Shown here: positions 33,212 through 42,135 of the stretch, one piece after another
How positions within the stretch are numbered: the first letter of the stretch is position 1
How the letters are laid out: every line of letters begins with the position of its first letter
Notes under the pieces: model-generated
Databases searched by the model: none
Told to the model about the DNA's origin: nothing
What the model saw: the letters and a program-made list of their open reading frames with translations, nothing else
From: Paraburkholderia agricolaris
GTDB lineage: Bacteria; Pseudomonadota; Gammaproteobacteria; Burkholderiales; Burkholderiaceae
Reading direction: 5' to 3'
NCBI RefSeq assembly: GCF_009455635.1
Contig: NZ_QPER01000002.1
Location: 1,302,001-1,366,000, forward strand
DNA length: 64,000 bases
Made by a program: the position numbers and the translations under genes

Positions 33212-35557
33212 TCAGAAATTCTTGGTGATGCCGGCGTAGACGGCGAAGTGCGGGCCATACTGCGGCGCACCCACGCCGATACCCGATCCGTCGCGCAACT
33301 CATAGACGCGGTTGAACGCGTTGACGACCATCAGCCGTGCATCGAACTTCCCGACTAGCGGCTGGTTAAAGTGCTGTATCACGCCGAGATTGACCTGCGC
33401 ATAGAGCGGCAGCTTGTCGGTGTTCGCAAAGCCGCTACGCAATCCGCTTCCCACCAGTCCATCGAACGTGAAAGTCGTTCTGCCGAGATCGTAGGTTCCG
33501 CCGAATGATGCGGTAATGCGCTGGTCGTGATCCAGGTAGACCCAGTGATCGTTGATATAGGCGAGTTCCGCCGGGTCGAAATTGAACTGCGCCGAATCGA
33601 TCTGGGTTCCCTGTGCGCGGCTCCACGCGAGATTCACGTAGGCCGATACGTTGTCCTGCTTGTAGTTGGCCGTGAACTCGACCCCATACACGCGACCCTG
33701 CCGGTAGTTGAACGGCGTGAAGATGAGCGCGGAACCGAACTGTCCTTCGTCGAGCAGGTTGGTCGACTTCTTGTAGTAAGCGTCGAGTCCGACCGTAACG
33801 TTCGAGCCGAGGCGCTGGGTCACACCGAGATCGAAATAATGGCTGCGTTCCGGTTGTACCTGACCGTTCTGGCTCGACGGACTCTGATTGGTCGTGCCGT
33901 TAAAGCGACTGATAGTCGAGCCCGACACCAGTTCAAATGCCGGTGGCGTGAAATAGCGCGCATAGCCGGCATGGAGCGTCGTGGCCGGCGTCAGCGCATA
34001 GACGAGGCCGATGCGCGGGCTAAGCTGGCTCGCGCTGACGTACTCGTCCATCTTGTCGTAGCGCAGGCCATAGTTCAGCGTGAGCTTGTCGGTGAGTTTC
34101 CACTCGTCCTGCACGTAGGCGCTGTACAGATAGCCGGTCTTGCTGCTGGAGTCCTTAATATTTAAGGGTTGATCGGATAACTGGTTGCCGCTGCTGTCCG
34201 TCGCGAATACGTTGACGCTGTCGTCGAACACCGCGTGTTCTTGCTGGAAGAAGATACCGGCCCGAACCGTATGCTTGTCGTTCAGCCGCCAGGTCGTGTC
34301 CACCTGCGCGCCGTTGGCCGAATTGCTGTGAAAATCCTGCGACGCCACACCGTTAAAGAGCAGATCGCCAACCGGGTCGGGATTGAACTGGGTTCGCGTG
34401 TAGCGCGTAAAGAGGGCGACCTGATAGTCGAGGGCGCCGCCATTGGTGCCCTGAAGCGCGACCACGGCAAAGTTGTTCAACTCCGATTGCGTTTCGTTCA
34501 ACTGGCTTGAGTTGAAGGTGTTGTTGCCGTTGAGCGTGAAGTTGGTCTGCAAGCCCGGCGTGTTGGGAATCTCGAACTGGTTGCTCGTGGTGCCGAACAT
34601 CACGCTTACGCGCGTGAGCGGATTGATGATGTACGACATGTAGCCGAATGCGTTGCCTTGACGGGTGTGGTCGTGAATCGCATTGGCACTGGAGGTGGGA
34701 TTCTCGATCCCGAGGTTGTTCATGCCGACTGAGCCGCTGAAGTAATAGCTGAACGGCCCCTGGCTGCCGAATACATCCGCGCTGGTCTTGATCGTCTGAT
34801 GGCTGCCGCCGAACACGTCGATGGACCCGCCGTTGCCGGCATCGCCCGACTTCGTGCGGATGTCCACTACACCTGCGGTGCGGTAGCCGTACTGCGCCGG
34901 CAATGCGCCGGTGAGCAGGTTGACCTGGTCGATGATGCGGGTGTCGAGCGACTGGCCGAAACCGCTGATCGGCTCGGGAATGATGATGCCGTTGATGCGG
35001 TATTGCAGGTTCGCGTGGTCTCCGCGCACGTGCAACTGACCATAGGAATCGCTTGCCACGCCGGGCGCCTGCAGCAACACCTGGTTCAACGGCGTGTCTT
35101 GTCCCGCGGGCAGGGCATTGATATCGGCCTGGCTGAAGCGGTACACGCTGCTGCCGGTTTCCGGCAGCAGTCCGTTGCGGGCTCGATCGAGACGCTTTGC
35201 ATTTACCTGAACGTCGAGTGTGTCGCTTTGAGCGAGTTTGATGCTGACCGCGCCTGGCGCCGCCGCGGTTGCGGTTGCGATGCTGCTGCCGCTCGCGAAT
35301 CCCGGTGCCGTGACGACAACCGCATAGATGCCCGGGCTCACGTGAGCGATCGCGAAATGGCCGTCTGCATCCGTTTTTGCTTCGCTGATCGCGGCGCCGC
35401 TTGCATTCTGAACGCTCACCGTGGCGTTCCGGACGGGTTTGCCCGCTGTGTCGGTGACGGCGCCTGTCACCGAAGCTTCGTCGGGCGCGGCATGAGCATG
35501 AGCGGCGATAGCGAACAGCAGCAAGGCTGCGTGAGAGACGCGCGTGCGGTTTTTCAT
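33212..35557 (-). CDS. TonB-dependent receptor with N-terminal carboxypeptidase-regulatory-like domain
   Basis: A 781-residue outer-membrane protein. Residues 1-23 are a signal peptide; about 28-105 an Ig-like carboxypeptidase-regulatory domain (SVTGAVTDTAGKPVRNATV); about 130-235 the plug (RGDHANLQYRINGI); the rest a 22-strand barrel ending in Phe (YAGITKNF). It heads an operon with its own ExbB, ExbD and TonB-like genes. A Zur-like dyad lies on its promoter at 35640-35656, so it may import zinc or a zinc chelate; other ligands such as an oligopeptide or a sugar are possible. Ligand unproven. Confidence 0.88.
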   Translation of the reverse strand: MKNRTRVSHAALLLFAIAAHAHAAPDEASVTGAVTDTAGKPVRNATVSVQNASGAAISEAKTDADGHFAIAHVSPGIYAVVVTAPGFASGSSIATATAAAPGAVSIKLAQSDTLDVQVNAKRLDRARNGLLPETGSSVYRFSQADINALPAGQDTPLNQVLLQAPGVASDSYGQLHVRGDHANLQYRINGIIIPEPISGFGQSLDTRIIDQVNLLTGALPAQYGYRTAGVVDIRTKSGDAGNGGSIDVFGGSHQTIKTSADVFGSQGPFSYYFSGSVGMNNLGIENPTSSANAIHDHTRQGNAFGYMSYIINPLTRVSVMFGTTSNQFEIPNTPGLQTNFTLNGNNTFNSSQLNETQSELNNFAVVALQGTNGGALDYQVALFTRYTRTQFNPDPVGDLLFNGVASQDFHSNSANGAQVDTTWRLNDKHTVRAGIFFQQEHAVFDDSVNVFATDSSGNQLSDQPLNIKDSSSKTGYLYSAYVQDEWKLTDKLTLNYGLRYDKMDEYVSASQLSPRIGLVYALTPATTLHAGYARYFTPPAFELVSGSTISRFNGTTNQSPSSQNGQVQPERSHYFDLGVTQRLGSNVTVGLDAYYKKSTNLLDEGQFGSALIFTPFNYRQGRVYGVEFTANYKQDNVSAYVNLAWSRAQGTQIDSAQFNFDPAELAYINDHWVYLDHDQRITASFGGTYDLGRTTFTFDGLVGSGLRSGFANTDKLPLYAQVNLGVIQHFNQPLVGKFDARLMVVNAFNRVYELRDGSGIGVGAPQYGPHFAVYAGITKNF

Positions 35558-35639
35558 CTTTATTTATTCAGGGTTGAGCGCTGGGTGGATGCGTTTCCGT
35601 CTTGTCGACGTTCTTCTGCTACATCGTTCGACGTGCGGA

Positions 35640-35656
35640 ATGTTATATCATTACAT
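35640..35656. promoter_or_regulatory. Zur-like dyad on the TonB-receptor promoter
   Basis: ATGTTATATCATTACAT is an imperfect 17-base dyad with perfect ATGT/ACAT ends and a GTTAT/ATTAC core, close to the general proteobacterial Zur pattern GTTAT-N3-ATAAC (one mismatch). On the minus strand TATAAC (35647-35642) can be the -10, 85 bases before the start codon, so a bound repressor would cover it. The zinc link is an inference from this pattern alone. Confidence 0.5.
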
Positions 35657-35788
35657 CGATAAACGAAAATAACAACTCGATGAAGGGCGCTGTGAGCGCT
35701 TTGAGGGCGAGAGTGGGTGTTTGACGCGCGAGTGGCGGCCTGGGTCCGGGCCGCCATGGGGTTAGCGCAGGGTGCGCCGCGATGGGGC

Positions 35789-36706
35789 TTACTTGTGCTG
35801 TGCGAGCTCCGGCACCAGCGAATGATGCGCACCGACGCCCGCTGCCACGCCGGCCGCCGAGGCAAACGTCGCGTTGGTCATCTTGTTCGACACGTCGCCT
35901 GCGGCATAGACGCCTTCGACTGTCGTCTGCTTCAGGTCGTCGACCCTGATGACGGGCCCAAGCGGCGCCTCATCGAATGCACAGCCGAGTTGTTCCGCGA
36001 GCGTGCTGTTCATGTGCGTCCTCGGCGCGATGAATAGCGCGTCGATCGCGACAACGCGTCCATCGGCCAATCTGAGCGCCTCGAGGTGCGGAGCCTGACC
36101 TAGCAGTTCGACTACCGGCGAACGCTCGATGCGCACGTTGCGCGCGGCCAGATGAGCGAGTTGTCCTGCGTCGGGCTCGAAGGTGCCCTGAGTGAAATAC
36201 GTTGTCGGGCCCCAGTCGGGAATGAGCAGCGCCTGGTATGCCGACAGCGGATGATTGCCCAGTACGCCGAGACGCCGATCCCGAACCTCGTACCCGTGAC
36301 AGTACGGGCAATGGAGTGCCGTCATGCCCCAACGTTCCTGCAAGCCCGGTATGGCGGGCAGTTCGTCTCGCACGCCGGTCGCGAGAATAAGCCGGGAAGC
36401 CGATTCAATGCGGCCGTCCGAAAGCGCGACGCTGAAGGCGTCGTCGGTCCGTTGCGCGGTGACAGCCTCGCCTTTGACCCACTGAACCGTTGGGTAGGCC
36501 GCAAGCTGCGACCCAGCTTCGCGAATGATCTCGGCGGGCGGTTTGCCATCCTGGCCGAAGAAGCCGTGAGCGTGCGAGGCAAAACGGTTGCGCGGCAAGC
36601 CGGTGTCGATGACAAGCACGTTCCTTCTGGCGCGCGCAAGCTGCATGGCGGCCGACAGGCCCGCGAAGCTCCCGCCCACAACGATCACATCATGCTGGGT
36701 ATGCAT
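35789..36706 (-). CDS. Thioredoxin-reductase-like NAD(P)/FAD oxidoreductase
   Basis: A 305-residue flavoprotein: FAD motif GGSFAGLSAAMQLARA (about residue 12), redox-type CPYCHGYE (about residue 135) and the second FAD motif GVYAAGDVSNK (about 262). It belongs to the class II thioredoxin-reductase-like family. It shares a divergent promoter with an Rrf2 regulator, a recurring pair in proteobacteria that suggests redox or nitrosative control. AGGAG and AAGG stand before the ATG at 36706. The partner protein it reduces is unknown; the CPYC pair may act in a different role than in true thioredoxin reductase. Confidence 0.87.
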   Translation of the reverse strand: MHTQHDVIVVGGSFAGLSAAMQLARARRNVLVIDTGLPRNRFASHAHGFFGQDGKPPAEIIREAGSQLAAYPTVQWVKGEAVTAQRTDDAFSVALSDGRIESASRLILATGVRDELPAIPGLQERWGMTALHCPYCHGYEVRDRRLGVLGNHPLSAYQALLIPDWGPTTYFTQGTFEPDAGQLAHLAARNVRIERSPVVELLGQAPHLEALRLADGRVVAIDALFIAPRTHMNSTLAEQLGCAFDEAPLGPVIRVDDLKQTTVEGVYAAGDVSNKMTNATFASAAGVAAGVGAHHSLVPELAQHK

Positions 36707-36806
36707 ATCCTTTCTCCTGGTTTGTGCCGGCGTCCACACCGATGGGCGATGGTCAAACTGACGCCAACCGCTTCATGGAACATCACGAGTTGCATGATAA
36801 GGTGAT

Positions 36807-36837
36807 GCTATACTTAACGCAACTTCGAATGTTGCGT
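36807..36837. promoter_or_regulatory. Extended -10 and 21-base operator between oxidoreductase and Rrf2 genes
   Basis: TGC-TATACT (36806-36814) is an extended -10 towards the Rrf2 gene. Just after it ACGCAAC (36817-36823) and GTTGCGT (36831-36837) form a perfect 7-base inverted repeat around TTCGAAT, lying over the expected transcription start. It is a likely autoregulatory Rrf2 site; binding is not shown. Confidence 0.65.
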
Positions 36838-36879
36838 GAGTGGGTTCGTCCGCCATGCTTCCTGAACCTGAGGCGATGA

Positions 36880-37365
36880 ATGAGAACGGATAGCCGCCTG
36901 TCGCGAATGCTGCATGCCCTGATTCACATGGACCGGCATGATGGCCCGCTGACGTCTGAAACGATCGCGCAGATGCTGGGCACGAACCCCGTCGTCGTGC
37001 GGCGCATGCTGGCCGGGCTAAGAGATCAGGGGTACGTGCAGTCCGAGAAAGGGCACGGCGGCGGTTGGATCGTGTCGAAAAATCTTGATGAACTGACGTT
37101 GCTGGACGTCTACCGGGCCGTCGGGGAGCCGCCGATTTTTTCCGAATTGTTCACGGAAGACCATCCGGAATGTCTCGTCGAGCAAGCCGTCAACGTCCGT
37201 CTGTCAGAAACGGTTCGAGAGGCAGAAGCTGCGTTGCTTGCGCGGTTCGGCGCAATTACAGTCGGGATGCTGGTACGCGATTTCGACGAACGGTTTGCGC
37301 GCAGCCAGCAGCCGGATTCGACGCGCCGGCCGGCGCGCCGGCCTAACGAAAAATCTCGGCAATGA
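36880..37365 (+). CDS. Rrf2-family transcriptional regulator
   Basis: A 161-residue protein with a winged helix at about residues 8-70 (LTSETIAQMLGTNPVVVRRMLAGL, wing EKGHGGGWIV). It has one cysteine, in HPECLVE near residue 96, not the three needed for the [2Fe-2S] cluster of IscR or NsrR, so a cluster of that type is unlikely; a single-Cys redox switch remains possible. It probably controls itself and the divergent oxidoreductase gene. The last 23 bases overlap the 3 prime end of the convergent LysR gene. Confidence 0.87.
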   Translation: MRTDSRLSRMLHALIHMDRHDGPLTSETIAQMLGTNPVVVRRMLAGLRDQGYVQSEKGHGGGWIVSKNLDELTLLDVYRAVGEPPIFSELFTEDHPECLVEQAVNVRLSETVREAEAALLARFGAITVGMLVRDFDERFARSQQPDSTRRPARRPNEKSRQ

Positions 37366-38215
37366 GGTTGGCCACGGTCCGGATGCGCTCGCTATCGCGC
37401 AAGGCGGGATGCAGCACCATCCACACGTCCTGGTCGAGCGCCTTGATGTGCTTTTCGACGCAGACCAGGTCGCTCGTGGTGTCGCCCGCGAGTTGAGCCA
37501 GCACGCCGAGCCCGGAGCCCCCCAGCACGCCGTCGAATACGCCCATGCCATAGCTGCTGCGCAGCGATGGCGCCGGCGCGCCGGGCAGGCTCTTCAGCCA
37601 TTGCGTGGCGGGATGATCGGGCTGCCGGTCGTCATAACCGACGAGCGATAGCTTGTCCCATTCCTTGCGCACGATCGCCGCCTTGTGGCGCAGATAGTAG
37701 TCGCGCGAACCGTAGAGCCCGAAACGGATCTTGCCGATGCGTCGGACATACAGATCGCCCTCGTCGGGGCATTCGGACCACAGCGCGATGTCCGCTTCGC
37801 GGCGGGCAAGGCTATACGGCCGCCGTGAAGTCAGCACTTCGATGGCGAGGCCGGGCAGCCGGTCCTGGAATGAACCGAGCAGCTTAAGCAAAATGTAAGA
37901 AGGCCATTCGACGGCATTGATTCGCACCGTGCCGTGAGCGGCTGCGCCCCCGGTCACGTCCGCGGCGCGCTCGATCTGGTGGGCGAGATCCTCCATCTGC
38001 TCGGCCCAGGCCAGCACCCGCGCGCCGAAGGCCGTGACCGTGCAGCCCGACGGCACCCGGTCGATGAGCGGCTCGCCCAGCCGCCGTTCAAGCTCGGTCA
38101 GGCGGCGCGACAGGGTCGGCGCACTCAGATCGCATGCCGTAGCGGCGGCTCGCATGGTTCCGCCGCGTGCGATTTCCACCAGAATCCGCAGGTCGTCCCA
38201 GTCTACGTGTTCCAT
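37343..38215 (-). CDS. LysR-family transcriptional regulator
   Basis: A 290-residue LysR protein: helix-turn-helix at about residues 6-65 (VDWDDLRILVEIARGGTMRAA, then LSAPTLSRRLTELERRLG), effector domain at about 92-285. It begins at the ATG at 38215. Its effector part (INAVEWPSYILLK and YVRRIGKIRFGLYGS) resembles the YhjC/DsdC-like regulators with unknown ligands. It is upstream of, and divergent from, the ribose importer genes, which it could regulate, or it could act elsewhere. No clear operator stands out in the 200-base gap. Confidence 0.85.
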   Translation of the reverse strand: MEHVDWDDLRILVEIARGGTMRAAATACDLSAPTLSRRLTELERRLGEPLIDRVPSGCTVTAFGARVLAWAEQMEDLAHQIERAADVTGGAAAHGTVRINAVEWPSYILLKLLGSFQDRLPGLAIEVLTSRRPYSLARREADIALWSECPDEGDLYVRRIGKIRFGLYGSRDYYLRHKAAIVRKEWDKLSLVGYDDRQPDHPATQWLKSLPGAPAPSLRSSYGMGVFDGVLGGSGLGVLAQLAGDTTSDLVCVEKHIKALDQDVWMVLHPALRDSERIRTVANLIAEIFR

Positions 38216-38415
38216 TTTTGTAACGCTAAGTTTTAAAATTGGGCATAGCATAACGTGGATCGCGAGGATAGCATTGGACCTGGCCGTACTCGTCCCAGCA
38301 TCTGGCAAGGAACCCAAGGGTTTCACCGGGGGTGGCGGCAAGTGTGGCGAACCTGCCCATCACGCGACTCAACGGCTATCAGTACGTAGACCGAACGAGC
38401 AAAAAGGAGACATTA

Positions 38416-39381
38416 ATGATTCGTCATTTCCAACCGGCGCGGCGTCGCGCTATCGTAGCCAGCGCGGCTTTCCTCGCCGTATCGATTCTGCCGATGCCCG
38501 CAGCGTTCGCCCAGACCGCCCACAAGCCGAAAGTCGCTCTGGTGATGAAGTCGCTGGCGAACGAGTTTTTCCTGACCATGGAAACCGGCGCGAAGAACTA
38601 TCAGAAGCAGAATCCCACGAAATTCGATCTCGTCACGAACGGCATCAAGGACGAGACGGATACGGCTAACCAGATTCGCATCGTGGAGCAGATGATCGTC
38701 TCGAAGGTCGACGCACTCGTGATCGCCCCGGCCGACTCCAAGGCGCTGGTGCCGGTGCTCAAGAAAGCGGTCGACGCCGGCATCATCGTGGTCAACATCG
38801 ATAACCAGCTGGACCCGGGCGTGCTCAAGTCGAAGGACCTGAACATTCCGTTCGTCGGTCCGGATAACGCGAAGGGCGCGCAGAAGGTGGGCGATTATCT
38901 GGCCAAGCACCTCAAGTCGGGCGACAACGTCGCCATTATTGAAGGCGTGTCGACCACCACCAACGCGCAGCAACGCACGGCCGGCTTCAAGCAGGCCATG
39001 GCAACGGGCGGCATGAAGGTCGTCTCGCTGCAATCGGGCGAATGGGAAATCGACAAGGGCAACGCCGTCGCGAGCCAGATTCTCAATGCCAACCCGGACG
39101 TCAAGGCGCTGCTGTGCGGCAATGACAACATGGCAATCGGCGCGGTCTCGGCGGTGCGCGCGGCAGGCAAGGCCGGCAAGGTGCAGGTGGTGGGCTACGA
39201 CGACATCGACGCGATCAAGCCGATGCTCGCCGACGGCCGCGTTCTCGCCACCGCGAATCAGTATGCCGCCAAGCAGGCCGTATTCGGTATCGATACGGCG
39301 CTCAAGGCGCTCGCCGAGCACAAGAAGCAGTCGGAATTGTCGGGCGTCGTCGAGACGCCTGTCGATCTGGTCACCAAGTAA
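38416..39381 (+). CDS. rbsB: Ribose-type ABC periplasmic binding protein
   Basis: A 321-residue exported protein with a signal peptide (cleavage near AFAQ, about residue 32). The mature start PKVALVMKSLANEFFLTME and the GVDIDA-like VVGYDDIDAIKPMLADGR near residue 265 mark a CUT2 ribose-type binding protein. AAAGGAGA precedes the ATG. The downstream order (two-domain ATPase, permease, ribokinase) makes ribose the likely ligand. A stem-loop follows its stop. Confidence 0.87.
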   Translation: MIRHFQPARRRAIVASAAFLAVSILPMPAAFAQTAHKPKVALVMKSLANEFFLTMETGAKNYQKQNPTKFDLVTNGIKDETDTANQIRIVEQMIVSKVDALVIAPADSKALVPVLKKAVDAGIIVVNIDNQLDPGVLKSKDLNIPFVGPDNAKGAQKVGDYLAKHLKSGDNVAIIEGVSTTTNAQQRTAGFKQAMATGGMKVVSLQSGEWEIDKGNAVASQILNANPDVKALLCGNDNMAIGAVSAVRAAGKAGKVQVVGYDDIDAIKPMLADGRVLATANQYAAKQAVFGIDTALKALAEHKKQSELSGVVETPVDLVTK

Positions 39382-39393
39382 GACTGGCACAAC

Positions 39394-39427
39394 GCGTGGT
39401 CCGGCCCGTACGCATGACGGGCCACGC
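39394..39427 (+). other. Stem-loop between rbsB and rbsA
   Basis: GGCCCGT (39403-39409) and ACGGGCC (39417-39423) pair around a 7-base loop, with an outer GCGT/ACGC pair (39394-39397 with 39424-39427) across a bulge. It starts 13 bases after the rbsB stop and has no T-run directly after it. Confidence 0.65.
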
Positions 39428-39459
39428 TGCCTGATCTTTGTCCCCGCTTTATCGATCTG

Positions 39460-41085
39460 ATGTCTACTCCCATCCTATCCTTGACCGATGTCCCGCCCGT
39501 GCTGAGCGTGCAAGGCATCGGCAAGACCTACGCCGGGCCGGTGCTCGCCGATATCTCGCTGGAACTGCACGCAGGCGAGGTGCTGGCGCTGACCGGCGAG
39601 AACGGCGCGGGCAAGAGCACCTTGTCCAAGATCGTCGGCGGTCTCGTCACGCCGACTACCGGCTCGATGACGCTCGGCGGCGCGGCTTACACGCCGGCCA
39701 GCCGCAAGGACGCCGAGGCGCTCGGCGTGCGCATGGTCATGCAGGAGTTGAACCTGCTGCCGACTCTCTCGGTGGCGGAGAACCTGTTTCTGAACCGCTT
39801 GCCGCAGCGCGGCATATTTGGCCGGATCGACCGTACGAAGCTGCGCGAAGACGCCCGGCACGCGATGGCGCAAGTCGGGCTCGACGCGATCCATCCCGAC
39901 ACGCTGGTGGGCACGCTGGGCATCGGGCATCAGCAGATGGTCGAGATCGCGCGCAATCTGATCGGCGATTGCCGCGTGCTGATTCTCGACGAACCCACCG
40001 CGATGCTGACCGCCCGCGAGGTCGACCTGCTGTTCGAGCAGGTCGAGCGGCTCAAGGCGCGCGGCGTGGCGCTGGTGTATATCTCGCACAGACTGGAAGA
40101 GTTGCGGCGGATCGCGCGCCGCGCTGCGGTGCTTCGCGATGGGCGGCTCGTACATGTCGACGAAATGGCCAATCTCTCGGCCGACCGCCTGGTCACGCTG
40201 ATGGTGGGGCGCGATATCGGCGAGCGGATCGATCTGGGCGAGCGGCGCATTGGCGACGTGGCGCTCAAGGTCACGGGCATGAGCCGCGAACCGGCCGTGC
40301 GCGATGTGTCCTTCGAGGTGAAGGCGGGCGAAATTTTCGGCATCAGCGGTTTGATCGGCGCGGGCCGCACGGAACTGATGCGGCTCATCTACGGAGCCGA
40401 TCGCGCGGATGCCGGCATGGTGTCGATCGCCCATGGCGACGGCCCGCTCGAACCCGTGAAGGTCTCGTCGCCCGCGGACGCCGTGAGGAACGGCATCGCA
40501 CTGATTACCGAGGATCGCAAGGGCGAAGGCCTGCTGCTGACGCAGCCCATTGCCGCCAATATCTCGCTCGGGCATCTGCGCGCGGTGTCGAAGCATGGTG
40601 TGGTGGACGGCCGTCGCGAGGCGGCGTTGGCGCGCAAACAGATCGACGCGATGAGCATCCGCAGCACGGGGCCGTCGCAACCGGTGTCCGAGCTCTCGGG
40701 CGGCAACCAGCAGAAGGTGGTGATCGGACGCTGGCTCGCGCGTGATTGCCAGGTGTTGCTGTTCGACGAGCCCACTCGCGGCATCGACGTCGGCGCCAAG
40801 TTCGATATCTATGCATTGATGGGCGCGCTCGCGCGGGAAGGCCGCGCGCTGGTGGTGGTGTCGAGCGATCTGCGCGAGTTGATGTCGATTTGCGACCGGA
40901 TCGGGGTCATGTCGGCAGGGCGCATGACCGGCCTGTTCGAGCGCGGCAGCTGGACCCAAGACTCGCTGCTGGCTGCGGCGTTCGCAGGCTACACGAATCG
41001 TGACGCGCTGCTGCACGATCCGATCGAACCCGACGCACGGGCGCCCGACACCCCGGCGTCCGACGAAAAATCTGTGGAGTATTGA
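39460..41085 (+). CDS. rbsA: Ribose-type ABC transporter ATPase, two ATPase domains
   Basis: A 541-residue protein with two ABC domains. The first has Walker A GENGAGKST (about residue 46) and VLILDEPTAML; the second has the degenerate P-loop GLIGAGRTELMR (about 300) and LSGGNQQKV, then LLFDEPTRGIDVG. This doubled layout is that of RbsA/XylG-type proteins. It powers import through RbsC. It follows the rbsB stem-loop and precedes rbsC by 3 bases. Confidence 0.9.
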   Translation: MSTPILSLTDVPPVLSVQGIGKTYAGPVLADISLELHAGEVLALTGENGAGKSTLSKIVGGLVTPTTGSMTLGGAAYTPASRKDAEALGVRMVMQELNLLPTLSVAENLFLNRLPQRGIFGRIDRTKLREDARHAMAQVGLDAIHPDTLVGTLGIGHQQMVEIARNLIGDCRVLILDEPTAMLTAREVDLLFEQVERLKARGVALVYISHRLEELRRIARRAAVLRDGRLVHVDEMANLSADRLVTLMVGRDIGERIDLGERRIGDVALKVTGMSREPAVRDVSFEVKAGEIFGISGLIGAGRTELMRLIYGADRADAGMVSIAHGDGPLEPVKVSSPADAVRNGIALITEDRKGEGLLLTQPIAANISLGHLRAVSKHGVVDGRREAALARKQIDAMSIRSTGPSQPVSELSGGNQQKVVIGRWLARDCQVLLFDEPTRGIDVGAKFDIYALMGALAREGRALVVVSSDLRELMSICDRIGVMSAGRMTGLFERGSWTQDSLLAAAFAGYTNRDALLHDPIEPDARAPDTPASDEKSVEY

Positions 41086-41088
41086 AGC

Positions 41089-42090
41089 ATGACCGCACCA
41101 ACCAGCCTGCCTACGTTGCAGAACGAACCGCCCAAAGACGCAAAGCCGATCGGCACGCGGCTGGGATTGTCGAACTACCTCGGCCTGCTCGGCGCCTTGC
41201 TCGGGATGATCGTCCTGTTCTCGCTGCTGAGCTCGCATTTCCTGAGCTACGACACCTTCAGCACGATCGCGAATCAGATTCCCGATCTGGTCGTGATGTC
41301 GGTGGGCATGACCTTCGTGCTGATCATCGCCGGGATCGACCTGTCGGTTGGCTCCGTGCTGGCGCTCGGCGCGGCGCTCACGAGCGTCGCAGCCCTGCAG
41401 TGGCACTGGCCGGCGTTGCCCGCTGCGTTGCTCGGCATGGCGGGCGCGGCCTTGACGGGCTGCGTGACCGGGGCGATCACCGTGGCCTGGCGGATTCCTT
41501 CGTTCATCGTGTCGCTCGGCGTGCTCGAGGCGGCCCGCGGTCTCGCGTATCAACTGACCAACTCCCGCACGGCCTACATCGGCGACGCGTTCGACTTCCT
41601 GTCCAATCCGATTGCGTTCGGTATATCGCCTGCGTTCCTGATTGCGATCGTCGTGATGATCGTTGCGCAGTGGGTGCTGACCCGCACGGTGTTCGGCCGC
41701 TATCTGGTGGGCATTGGCACGAACGAGGAAGCGGTGCGTCTTGCGGGCGTCAATCCGCGGCCCTACAAGATTGCCGTATTTGCACTGATGGGACTGCTAG
41801 CGGGTCTCGCGGCCCTGTTCCAGATTTCGCGGCTCGAGGCCGCGGACCCGAACGCCGGCTCGGGCATCGAGTTGCAGGTGATCGCGGCCGTGGTGATTGG
41901 CGGAACGAGTTTGATGGGCGGGCGCGGCTCGGTGATCAGCACGTTCTTTGGTGTGTTGATCATCTCGGTGCTGGCCGCGGGTCTCGCCCAGATCGGCGCG
42001 ACCGAGCCGACCAAGCGCATTATCACGGGAGCCGTCATTGTGGTGGCTGTCGTGCTGGATACCTATAGAAGCCGGCGTCGCGCCGCATAA
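41089..42090 (+). CDS. rbsC: Ribose-type ABC transporter permease
   Basis: A 333-residue CUT2 permease with about nine membrane helices and the family motif VLIIAGIDLSVGSVLALGAA (about residues 78-97), then VVIGGTSLMGGRGSVISTFF near residue 268. It forms the channel for RbsB-bound sugar. It lies 3 bases after rbsA and 45 before the likely ribokinase start. Confidence 0.9.
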   Translation: MTAPTSLPTLQNEPPKDAKPIGTRLGLSNYLGLLGALLGMIVLFSLLSSHFLSYDTFSTIANQIPDLVVMSVGMTFVLIIAGIDLSVGSVLALGAALTSVAALQWHWPALPAALLGMAGAALTGCVTGAITVAWRIPSFIVSLGVLEAARGLAYQLTNSRTAYIGDAFDFLSNPIAFGISPAFLIAIVVMIVAQWVLTRTVFGRYLVGIGTNEEAVRLAGVNPRPYKIAVFALMGLLAGLAALFQISRLEAADPNAGSGIELQVIAAVVIGGTSLMGGRGSVISTFFGVLIISVLAAGLAQIGATEPTKRIITGAVIVVAVVLDTYRSRRRAA

Positions 42091-42135
42091 TTGACCATTG
42101 GCGACCACGCATGGCGGGTCAGCAGGAGAGTGAAA

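Noticed and set aside
39475..41553. A 692-codon open frame on the minus strand opposite rbsA and rbsC
   Set aside because: The plus strand codes for a clear two-domain ABC ATPase and permease. The antisense frame has His-, Arg- and Gln-rich sequence without any known motif, a usual by-product of high GC.
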